This document shows positions 9,317-15,566 of a DNA stretch of 64,000 nucleotides, piece after piece (the stretch's first letter is position 1; the number at the start of each line of letters is the position of its first letter). The position numbers and the translations under genes were made by a program. The notes under the pieces are model-generated. The model worked only from the letters and a program-made list of their open reading frames with translations, ran no database searches and had not been told where the DNA came from. The stretch spans positions 112,428-176,427 of the forward strand of contig NZ_MLYP01000049.1 of the NCBI RefSeq assembly GCF_001866645.1. Reading direction: 5' to 3'. The DNA is from Streptomyces colonosanans. Its GTDB lineage: Bacteria; Actinomycetota; Actinomycetes; Streptomycetales; Streptomycetaceae.

Positions 9317-9319
9317 CAG
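9275..9319 (+). repeat. attL core, 45-bp direct repeat
   Basis: Identical over 45 bases to 31206-31250. It runs from the anticodon loop to three bases past the tRNA-Pro 3' end. Recombination between the two copies would excise the element and leave an intact tRNA gene. Confidence 0.93.
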
Positions 9320-9330
9320 TGAAACACCAG

Positions 9331-9368
9331 GTCAGGCCCGGTGCTGAGAGATCAGCACCGGGCCTGAC
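9331..9368 (+). terminator. Element-encoded terminator of tRNA-Pro
   Basis: A perfect 17-bp inverted repeat with a 4-base loop (arms GTCAGGCCCGGTGCTGA and its complement) starts 15 bases after the tRNA. It lies inside the element, so the element brings its own terminator to replace the chromosomal one now displaced to 31259-31298. Confidence 0.8.
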
Positions 9369-9386
9369 TTGTTGCATGGGGCGCGC

Positions 9387-9412
9387 CTGGGAGAAATCTG
9401 GGAGAAGATCTT
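9387..9412 (+). repeat. Inner end repeat, left copy (candidate integrase arm site)
   Basis: Twenty-six bases starting CTGGGAGAAATCTGGGAGAA are identical to 31080-31105. The sequence is itself a tandem of two CTGGGAGAA half-sites 11 bases apart. Position just inside both att cores suggests an arm-type site for integrase or excisionase. Confidence 0.7.
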
Positions 9413-9435
9413 GGAATCCCGCCCCCAGGGGCCGT

Positions 9436-10950
9436 CTACCGACGTGCGCTCAGGCGTTCCTGTAAGAGGTCGTTGAGCACGGCGACCGGTGACGTCGGGC
9501 ACATGGCCAACCGGGCATCAAGGGACGCCTCCCACTCGACGGTGAGGTGCCTCAACAGCTCCTCGCGCATCTCTCGGGTGATGTGGGAGTAGCGCGCCTG
9601 CACGGATCCGTCGATGTGCCCCATGCGCTCGTCCATGAGCTTCGGTGGGGTGCGGAACCCTTCCATGCGCGTTTTGTGGGTGTGCCGCAGCCCGTGGGGT
9701 GTGAGCCCTTTCGCGATCGGCGCCCAGCAGGCATCCGCCCGCGCTTGGGCACCCCTCCCCCGGGCAGGCACACCGGGCCAGGGATGGGCCAGCACGGGCA
9801 CGGGCCGCGCCTCCTGCGGCGCCTTCTTCGGGTACCAGCCCGACGCGGCCGGCGTGAAGAGCCACGTGGCGAACCCGTTGCGGCGCCAGTGCTCCGCCTG
9901 GTCGACGGCACCCCCGCCACGGGTGAACCCGAGAGCCTCGATCGCCTCCCGAACACGCGCCCTGGTGGCTTCGGCTACGGCTTCCGGCCGGTTGAGGACA
10001 TTGGACACGGTGCCGGTGGAAACGCCGGCGCGTCTGGCCACGTCCACCACCTTCGCGCCGGTCTCCCCCGTGCGGGACACACCCTGCCCTCGGAACACGT
10101 ACGTCTTGCCGTGGCAGGTGCAGGGTTTCGGCTGCGAACGAACTATGTGCCCGGTCCACAGTCGAGCGAGCCACGCGGGAGCGTCGATGGTTCGGTAGCT
10201 GTCGTCTTTGGGCGGGCACCGCTCGAACGCTCCAGAATCGAGTTCGTAGAGCTGCCATTCCACACGTACGGCTGCCGGGCGGATGAACTCCGTCTCCAGG
10301 CCCACGATTTCGGCCCACCGCATGCCCGTGTAGCCCTTGGTGACAAAGGCCACGAACTCGTCATCGCGACCAGAGAGGAGGGAGGCCCGCTCCGCGCACA
10401 ACAGGATGCCGAGCGGATCCGTCACGACCTTTTCCGGCCCACGGTCACGCGACCGACCAGCACGCTTCCCCCTTCCGCGGCGCTTCGTGGCGGGGTTGGA
10501 ACTGATGAGTTCTTCGTCCACCGCGTCTTCCAGGACCAGGTGGAGCGTGCCGCGCCAGGTCTTCACGCTGGATGTGGCGTAGAGCGCCTTTTCCTTCTTC
10601 TCCCAGGCATCGACGTCTGCGCGCTGGATGGACGCCAGCGGATAGTCCTCGAACTCCGGAAGTAGGTGTTCTTCCAGGTGCCGTCGGTAGTTCTGCATGG
10701 TCGACGCGGCCAGATCTTGCGCCGCGTACCACCTCGAGGCGTATTCACCGAAGGTGGTCTGTCCGGCTGCCGGGTCCCTCCACGTGCCGCCCCGTACCTT
10801 GGCCTCTTCGGCGTCAGCCGCCTTCTTCGCTTCGCGCTTCGTACGGAAGCGGATGGCGTTGCCGTTCTCGTCGGCGACGGTGCCGTACTTGCCCGGCGCG
10901 ATCTTGTAGCGGCCACGCCAGTACGTGCCGCGATTTTCGACGAATCCCAT
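9436..10950 (-). CDS. int: Tyrosine integrase with embedded LacI-type HTH
   Basis: A 504-residue site-specific recombinase that would insert and excise the element at tRNA-Pro. Order: N-terminal arm-binding region (1-60), SAM-like core-binding domain (about 65-150) and catalytic domain with Arg211 in TGMRWAEI, His419 and Arg422 in HGLRHTH, His445 in MGH and the nucleophile Tyr454 in RYSHIT. Between the first and second catalytic boxes, residues 299-343 form a textbook LacI-family helix-turn-helix plus hinge (DVARRAGVSTGTVSNVLNRP, then REAIEALGF). The start ATG 10948-10950 has GAGGGAG upstream; an in-frame ATG and GTG lie 3 and 5 codons earlier. It is last in the minus-strand gene series, adjacent to attL. 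Confidence 0.93.
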   Translation of the reverse strand: MGFVENRGTYWRGRYKIAPGKYGTVADENGNAIRFRTKREAKKAADAEEAKVRGGTWRDPAAGQTTFGEYASRWYAAQDLAASTMQNYRRHLEEHLLPEFEDYPLASIQRADVDAWEKKEKALYATSSVKTWRGTLHLVLEDAVDEELISSNPATKRRGRGKRAGRSRDRGPEKVVTDPLGILLCAERASLLSGRDDEFVAFVTKGYTGMRWAEIVGLETEFIRPAAVRVEWQLYELDSGAFERCPPKDDSYRTIDAPAWLARLWTGHIVRSQPKPCTCHGKTYVFRGQGVSRTGETGAKVVDVARRAGVSTGTVSNVLNRPEAVAEATRARVREAIEALGFTRGGGAVDQAEHWRRNGFATWLFTPAASGWYPKKAPQEARPVPVLAHPWPGVPARGRGAQARADACWAPIAKGLTPHGLRHTHKTRMEGFRTPPKLMDERMGHIDGSVQARYSHITREMREELLRHLTVEWEASLDARLAMCPTSPVAVLNDLLQERLSARR

Positions 10951-11022
10951 GCTCCCTCTCATCACAAGCGGCGGGCGGGAGCGGGTGTTTCAGCTCCCGC
11001 CCGCCGCGGTCGTCTTGGACTG

Positions 11023-11343
11023 TCAGGCGGCGTTCCGAGTGCGCCGCGGGCGCCGCGCTCGGAGCTGCGCCGCGGGCCCGTCACGGTGGGCAAGCGTTCG
11101 GCGGCGCGCTGGAGTGGTCTTCGCCTCGGGGATGTTCACCTGGTCCGGACGCTCCTCAAAGATGCGGAAGATCTCCTCCACATGCGACCGGGTGAAGCGG
11201 TAGCCGCTACCGCTGCGGATGAACGGGATGCGGCGCCGGCGTGCCTGTTCCTTCACCCACCACTCGGAGCAGTCGAGCGCCTCGGCGACTTCGGCAGGCG
11301 AATACGTCAAGGGGAGGCTCTGGTTCTTCTGGCCTGGGATCAT
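11023..11343 (-). CDS. xis: Excisionase-like winged-helix DNA-binding protein
   Basis: A 106-residue protein with an N-terminal MerR/excisionase-type helix-turn-helix (TYSPAEVAEALDCSEWWVKE, then ARRRRIPFIRSGSGYRFTRSHVEEI) and a strongly basic C-terminus. Small proteins of this kind directly upstream of AICE integrase genes act as excisionase. The ATG at 11341-11343 overlaps the stop of the previous gene (ATGA), which decides this start over an upstream ATG. It lies 72 bases before the integrase start, on the same strand. Confidence 0.8.
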   Translation of the reverse strand: MIPGQKNQSLPLTYSPAEVAEALDCSEWWVKEQARRRRIPFIRSGSGYRFTRSHVEEIFRIFEERPDQVNIPEAKTTPARRRTLAHRDGPAAQLRARRPRRTRNAA

Positions 11344-11564
11344 GACTCCTCTTCCTGAGTGGGCCACGGCCCGAGCTGGCCGCGCTCTGCTCTGAGGCTC
11401 TGGAGCTGCTTGGAGCGGATGAGGTCGTAGACCTTGAAGCGACTGAGACGGAGTGCCGCCATCGCTTCCGGGACCGTCAGCGCCTCATGCGTAATGGACA
11501 GATTGACGGGGGCTGCCCTGGTGACCGTGACAGCAGTGACACTGTGACTGCTGTGACTCGTCAT
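11340..11564 (-). CDS. Small excisionase-like HTH protein
   Basis: A 74-residue protein. Residues 26-60 form a helix-turn-helix of the excisionase/DNA-binding family (ALTVPEAMAALRLSRFKVYD, then LIRSKQLQSLRAERG). The Ser/His/Thr-rich N-terminus is encoded by DNA that contains five GTGAC repeats. Overlaps by four bases with both neighbours, so it is coupled between the RepA-like ATPase and the next HTH protein. It could be a second recombination directionality factor or a replication accessory protein; the sequence does not decide. Confidence 0.72.
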   Translation of the reverse strand: MTSHSSHSVTAVTVTRAAPVNLSITHEALTVPEAMAALRLSRFKVYDLIRSKQLQSLRAERGQLGPWPTQEEES

Positions 11565-12583
11565 GCCTGTCCCCCGTCCTCCTCGGGGACGGTGTAGCCC
11601 CCGTCCTTGCGGATGAGCTGGACGTCCTTCGCCATGCGCGAGCAGGTTTGCCGCACGAGGTCGGACGAGAGGCCCGTCCCTTCGGCGATCTGCTTCGGTG
11701 CGGCTCCGGGGTGTTCGCGGACGTAGCGCAGGACCGTCGCGCGACTGTCGCTGATGGTGTGGTCGGCGGCGGGGCCTTCGAGGAGTTGCCAGGCGCCGGC
11801 CTCCGCGTAGAAGCGGAGGGCGTACTCGGACTCGTCGACGTCGCGGCCGGTGACGTGCAGGACGCCGTCCGCCTGGCCCCGGGACCGCTTGAGGACGAGT
11901 GTTGCGTCGGCCGCGCCCGCCAGGCCGTTGGTGCCGGAGACCTCGGCGAGGAAGTCGTCCGAGCCGGCCTTACGGACGTGGTGGACGAGGACGATGGCGA
12001 TGCCGTAGTGATCGGCGACCCGCTTCACGTGGCCGACGGCCGCGTAATCCGCGTCGTACGCGGAGGCACCCGGCGCCGACGTCCCGCGGATCTTCGCGAA
12101 GACGTCGATCACGACCATGCGGGCGTCCGGGTTGCGCTCGCACCACTGGGCGATCGCCTCACTGCCGCCCTGGGGGAGCGGCGGGCAAGCGGTAGCCAGC
12201 GTCAGTGAGGCAGGGGCCCGGTTACTGCCGAGGATCTTGCGCATGCGGGTCTGCAGGCGGCGGGGCGTGTCCTCCAGGGCGAGGTAGAGAACCGGGCCGC
12301 CTTCCACGGGCACGCTGTCCATGGCCTGCCCTCCGGCAGCGACCGAGAGGGCCAGGCCGAGGGACATCCACGACTTGCCGACCTTCGGCGGACCGGCAAG
12401 CAGGTTGACGCCCTCGGAGATGATCCCGGGCACGGCCCACTTCGGCTCCGGGAACTCCATGGCCATCAGCTCGTCGGCGGACCATGCCGTACGGATGCGC
12501 TGCTGCGCGGGCTGGAGCGGGTGGGGTTCCGGGGACGAGGGTCCGGAGTGCGGGTGGGGCATCTCGTACAGGTCCTCGCTCAT
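11561..12583 (-). CDS. RepA-like AAA/RecA-fold ATPase (probable replicative helicase)
   Basis: A 340-residue RecA-fold ATPase of the AAA_25/RepA type: Walker A GPPKVGKS at 64-71, a Walker B strand in ARMVVIDVFAKI, the sensor motif AIVLVHHVRKAGSDD, and a C-terminal winged-helix (HPGAAPKQIAEGTGLSSDLV). Proteins of this kind are hexameric helicases of plasmids and mobile elements. Encoded three genes after the prim-pol and coupled to its neighbours by ATGA overlaps, it probably unwinds the element for autonomous replication before transfer. The role is inferred from family and position. Confidence 0.85.
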   Translation of the reverse strand: MSEDLYEMPHPHSGPSSPEPHPLQPAQQRIRTAWSADELMAMEFPEPKWAVPGIISEGVNLLAGPPKVGKSWMSLGLALSVAAGGQAMDSVPVEGGPVLYLALEDTPRRLQTRMRKILGSNRAPASLTLATACPPLPQGGSEAIAQWCERNPDARMVVIDVFAKIRGTSAPGASAYDADYAAVGHVKRVADHYGIAIVLVHHVRKAGSDDFLAEVSGTNGLAGAADATLVLKRSRGQADGVLHVTGRDVDESEYALRFYAEAGAWQLLEGPAADHTISDSRATVLRYVREHPGAAPKQIAEGTGLSSDLVRQTCSRMAKDVQLIRKDGGYTVPEEDGGQA

Positions 12584-13218
12584 GCCTTGCCGCCCTCGTG
12601 GTCCGGGCTCGCGCCGTTCTTACGCCCCTGCGAGGCGATCCACTTCGCGGCGGCGGTGATCGAGGTGAAGCCGTCCTGCGCGCGCTCCCAGCGGATCCGC
12701 GAACCGATGCCGTACGGACCGGTTGGCGACGGCAGTGCGGCAGCGCTGTACGTCCTGCCGCCTCGCGGACCGCGCCCCTCGGAGATCGAGCCCGTCAGGT
12801 CCTCCTCGTGAAGCCGCTGAGGCTTCTTCCGCGACACCAGCCACTCGCGGGGCCCGCTGTCGAACCAGGGCCACGGCTCGCCCGGCCACAGGAACAGGCC
12901 GCCAACCTTGCGCGGGGCCTCGCCGTAACCAGTCGTCTCCGTGGTCGAGCTGCGAATACTGCCGCTCTCTCCAGTGATGACGTGCGCGACGTGGCACGAG
13001 AGGCAGACCACGCGGACCGTCGTGCGAAGGCAGGAGCCGCCGTGCTCGCACTCCTCGTTCGGGCACGAGTGTCGTTCGACCGGCCCTCGATACCCGCCGT
13101 ACGACGACCTGTAGACCTCGTCCTCGCGGATGTCGACCGTCCATGAGGGACGCGAGCAGTCCTTCATGTGGATCAGCTCGCGCCAGCCGAGATAGGTCTC
13201 CTGAACGTTGTGGCTCAT
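12580..13218 (-). CDS. Uncharacterised AICE protein with cysteine cluster
   Basis: A 212-residue soluble protein of unknown function. Residues 50-80 hold CPNEECEHGGSC and CLSCH, a pattern of paired cysteines and histidines that could bind zinc. The rest is polar, with a Trp-rich middle (LFLWPGEPWPWFDSGPREW). Its start overlaps the stop of the prim-pol gene and its stop overlaps the start of the ATPase gene, so it is made with the replication proteins and may act with them. Confidence 0.75.
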   Translation of the reverse strand: MSHNVQETYLGWRELIHMKDCSRPSWTVDIREDEVYRSSYGGYRGPVERHSCPNEECEHGGSCLRTTVRVVCLSCHVAHVITGESGSIRSSTTETTGYGEAPRKVGGLFLWPGEPWPWFDSGPREWLVSRKKPQRLHEEDLTGSISEGRGPRGGRTYSAAALPSPTGPYGIGSRIRWERAQDGFTSITAAAKWIASQGRKNGASPDHEGGKA

Positions 13219-14108
13219 GCCGCCCTCCGCCCGAAGGTCCGGGGCCTCTTCGCTCCCGCGCGCAGGCCGGAGGCGATGGTGCGGCGCGCCTCGCGCTCGG
13301 GGAGGCCAGCGTCCGTGGCTGCCTCAAGCAGCCGTTCACACACGTACGTTGCAGTGAGCTCGTGTCCGGCGACGAGCTGACCGAGCGCCACCGAGGCCTC
13401 GTACAAGGCGCTGTTGCGCCTGCCCTCAGGCGCGTCGGAGACTCGGCCTCGTTCAGCGTTGACGGCGACGGTCAGGTAGGAGCCTCGGCGCCCGTCGGCG
13501 ATGAGCGGCACGGTCGCGGGGCGCTGCGGCGGCAGCGGCGCCGTGATGAGGAGTTTCGTCATCCACTCGGGCAGCGGCGCTACTTCGGCGTCTCGTACGA
13601 CGGCGTATGTCTTCCCGTCTACCGTGCTGCCTGCGCCGACGACGTATCCGCCGCCCGCGCGGGTGTCGACCTTCCAGCCGAGGGTGCCGGCACTGTTGCG
13701 CAGCTTCGCGCCCGCGGGGACGGAGAAGTACAAGTGCACGCCGCCGCTTGCTGTGCGGACGGTGTACGTGTCGCCAGGCCACTGCTGTCCGTGCTGCTCG
13801 GCGAGCAGGGCCAGGGCGTCAGTGCCGTCCGACACTCCTTTCGGGGTTCCGGCGGGCGGGGTGTCCTGATCGTGCTTGGGCACGTCCAGGTCGACCACGA
13901 GGAGTCGAGACGGGCCCGTGGCGATGCCGAGGTTGTAGCCCCCGGTCGACCAGCAGCGGGTGACGCGCTCGGCGTCCACGGTTGCGCGCTGCTCCCACGA
14001 CCGGATCGCCGGGCGCTTGGCACCGGGGATAAGCGGGAAGACGTGCCAACCGCGCTCCGCTGCGGCGAGGGCAGTGCGGGGCAGCGGGGCAGGGGTGTTG
14101 TGGTGCAT
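13215..14108 (-). CDS. Bifunctional DNA primase/polymerase (prim-pol) replication protein
   Basis: A 297-residue archaeo-eukaryotic-type primase-polymerase. The metal-binding acidic pair is Asp73 and Asp75 in VVDLDV, the conserved histidine is His125 in GGVHLYF, and WHVFPLIPGAKRPAI is the family's N-terminal signature. A helical region follows the catalytic domain. Prim-pol proteins replace the RepSA initiator in one branch of AICEs and would prime and extend DNA on the excised circle. It starts at ATG 14106-14108 with AGGAGG about 10 bases upstream, and heads a tightly overlapping set ending in the excisionase gene. Confidence 0.92.
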   Translation of the reverse strand: MHHNTPAPLPRTALAAAERGWHVFPLIPGAKRPAIRSWEQRATVDAERVTRCWSTGGYNLGIATGPSRLLVVDLDVPKHDQDTPPAGTPKGVSDGTDALALLAEQHGQQWPGDTYTVRTASGGVHLYFSVPAGAKLRNSAGTLGWKVDTRAGGGYVVGAGSTVDGKTYAVVRDAEVAPLPEWMTKLLITAPLPPQRPATVPLIADGRRGSYLTVAVNAERGRVSDAPEGRRNSALYEASVALGQLVAGHELTATYVCERLLEAATDAGLPEREARRTIASGLRAGAKRPRTFGRRAA

Positions 14109-14147
14109 CCTTAGGGCACCTCCTGTTTCCTGGATGGGATGGGAGGA

Positions 14148-14189
14148 CCGGAGCAGCGGGCTTCGTTGACCCGTCGGCCGCTGCTCCGG
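14148..14189 (-). terminator. Hairpin between small gene and prim-pol
   Basis: Arms of 12 bp (CCGGAGCAGCGG and its complement) separated by 18 bases lie 6 bases after the stop of the upstream gene and 39 bases before the prim-pol start. It may terminate or attenuate. Parts of it recur at 19510-19560. Confidence 0.6.
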
Positions 14190-14195
14190 GCGTAT

Positions 14196-14561
14196 TCAGA
14201 CGGCCTGTGAACGGCTCCAGGCCTCGTATTCGGCGCGGACGTAATCGCGGTACTCCTCGGCGAGGACCAGGTCCCGCCCCTTGCGGCTCAAACCGCTGTG
14301 CGCCACGTCGTACTCGACCAGCCACTCCGCGGCGACCTCCGCAGCGTCGTCGGCATCAGCCGAGGCAGCGACGCCGTACCGCGCCCGCTCCTGGACGGCG
14401 ATGCAGTCGAGAAGTGCGGCCTTGCGGAGGCGGAACTCACGGTCGCCGCTCACGTCGGACGGGCCGGAGCCGGACGCCTCGGCGATCAGACAGATCTCCT
14501 GCACGATGCTCGGCGCCGTGGCGTACGCGGTGCCCGTCGGTGCGTGGTGTGGGTCGATCAC
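14196..14561 (-). CDS. Uncharacterised small AICE protein
   Basis: A 121-residue acidic soluble protein with no family I recognise. It contains a Cys/Ala-rich helix (RKAALLDCIAVQERARYG) and an acidic alanine-rich stretch (ASADADDAAEVAAEWLVEYD). The GTG start at 14559-14561 was chosen because GAGGAAAG lies six bases upstream; an upstream ATG lacks such a site. It stands between a small gene and the prim-pol gene on the same strand and has good GC third-position bias. Confidence 0.65.
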   Translation of the reverse strand: MIDPHHAPTGTAYATAPSIVQEICLIAEASGSGPSDVSGDREFRLRKAALLDCIAVQERARYGVAASADADDAAEVAAEWLVEYDVAHSGLSRKGRDLVLAEEYRDYVRAEYEAWSRSQAV

Positions 14562-14590
14562 TTGCTTTCCTCGTTGTGGAGCGTCCAACG

Positions 14591-14833
14591 TCAGGCCAAG
14601 TTCGGCTGATCGACGAGGCGTTCAGCAATGGCCAGGAGCAGGGACCGCAGGTCGCTGCCGATGATCACGGCAAGGCGGTTTTCGATCGCGCGCCAGGAAT
14701 CGGCGTCGATGGCCATCAACGCGGCGATCGCGGTCGAACCCTTGCCTTCCTCGATGGCGGTGAGGGCGTCGCGGAGTTCTCCGGAGGCCATGAGGGAGAT
14801 GCGGGGCGGGGCGGAAGCGGGGTGAGGGGCCAT
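14591..14833 (-). CDS. Uncharacterised small AICE protein
   Basis: An 80-residue protein, mostly helical, with an alanine-rich middle (GKGSTAIAALMAIDADSW) and no recognisable motif. The ATG at 14831-14833 has AGGAGG 9 bases upstream, which decides it over an ATG 11 codons earlier. It is separated by about 30 bases from genes on both sides in the minus-strand series. Function is unknown. Confidence 0.65.
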   Translation of the reverse strand: MAPHPASAPPRISLMASGELRDALTAIEEGKGSTAIAALMAIDADSWRAIENRLAVIIGSDLRSLLLAIAERLVDQPNLA

Positions 14834-14862
14834 GTGCGTTGTCCTCCTGAAGCCGAGCAGGG

Positions 14863-15054
14863 TCAAAGGTGCTGCTGAAGCGAGTGGATGACGCTGGCTG
14901 TGATGTCGTTGATCGGTCCGGAGGCGCCCGTGGAGGCGAGGAAGAAGCCGAACATCACGGCGAAGAACGCGGGTGCGTAGCTGAGCGAGCCGTCGCGAAG
15001 CAGGCCGTACACGATGAGCCCGAAGATCACGACGAGCGAGATGGTCACGGCCAT
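14863..15054 (-). CDS. Small two-segment membrane protein (Spd-like)
   Basis: A 63-residue protein with two hydrophobic helices (residues 2-18, and 28-42), then a short amphipathic end. Small membrane proteins next to traB are usual in Streptomyces AICEs and plasmids, where some (Spd proteins) help spread DNA through the mycelium; that role is inferred here. AAAGGGG lies just upstream of ATG 15052-15054. The start overlaps the end of the small lipoprotein gene. Confidence 0.68.
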   Translation of the reverse strand: MAVTISLVVIFGLIVYGLLRDGSLSYAPAFFAVMFGFFLASTGASGPINDITASVIHSLQQHL

Positions 15055-15176
15055 GACGAGGCCCCTTTCGAGGTGCTGGAAGCGGGAGTGGTGGGCGACA
15101 TCTGGTAGCCGGAGCACGACGAGAGCAACAGGCCGAGGAGTACGCCGAAGACCGCGAGGCGGAGGGCGTTGCGCAT
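15045..15176 (-). CDS. Tiny predicted lipoprotein
   Basis: A 43-residue reading frame, MRNALRLAVFGVLLGLLLSS then Cys21, with a complete lipoprotein signal: basic n-region, leucine-rich core and an LLSSC lipobox. The mature peptide would be only about 23 residues, rich in Ser, Thr and Pro. Its ATG overlaps the stop of the upstream gene (TGATG) and its stop lies within the start of the next gene, which is strong evidence for translation despite the length. A lipoprotein made with transfer genes might serve entry exclusion, but this is speculation. Confidence 0.6.
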   Translation of the reverse strand: MRNALRLAVFGVLLGLLLSSCSGYQMSPTTPASSTSKGASSWP

Positions 15177-15427
15177 CAGCGGCTGCCCTCCCGGTGGATC
15201 CGCTGGACGCGATTGAAGAGTCGGCGCCCGACTCGGATGCGTTTGCCATGGCCGTCACAGCGGCGGCACGGCCGTCCGCGCTTCAGTCGGCCCTTACGGT
15301 CCTGCTTGAACTGGAAGCCGAAGCCCCGGCACCTGCGGCAAGTACCGAACGGGCTGGAGGCGCAGACCGTCACGTAACCGAGCGTGACGAACAGTAGGCA
15401 GGTGATAGCAGGGAACGTGAGGGTCAT
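15176..15427 (-). CDS. Small membrane protein with zinc-ribbon-like cysteine pairs
   Basis: An 83-residue protein with one N-terminal membrane segment (residues 3-23), then two CxxC pairs, CRRCRGFGF and CRRCDGHGKR, separated by a basic stretch. The CxxCxGxG pattern resembles the DnaJ-type zinc repeat. The C-terminus is very basic and could bind nucleic acid at the membrane. It is coupled by TGATG to the tiny lipoprotein and lies after traB, so a role in transfer is likely but unproven. Confidence 0.68.
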   Translation of the reverse strand: MTLTFPAITCLLFVTLGYVTVCASSPFGTCRRCRGFGFQFKQDRKGRLKRGRPCRRCDGHGKRIRVGRRLFNRVQRIHREGSR

Positions 15428-15566
15428 CGGGGGCCCTTCCGCAGGGTTCGAGGGTTTCCGCTGGCTGGCTGCTACGCGCTACATCACTGGTGAGGTGTTG
15501 TTTTGGGTGCTAGCAGGGGTGCTACCGGTAGCAGGTCGCCCCGCTACCGGTAGCGGGTTGCCGGAG

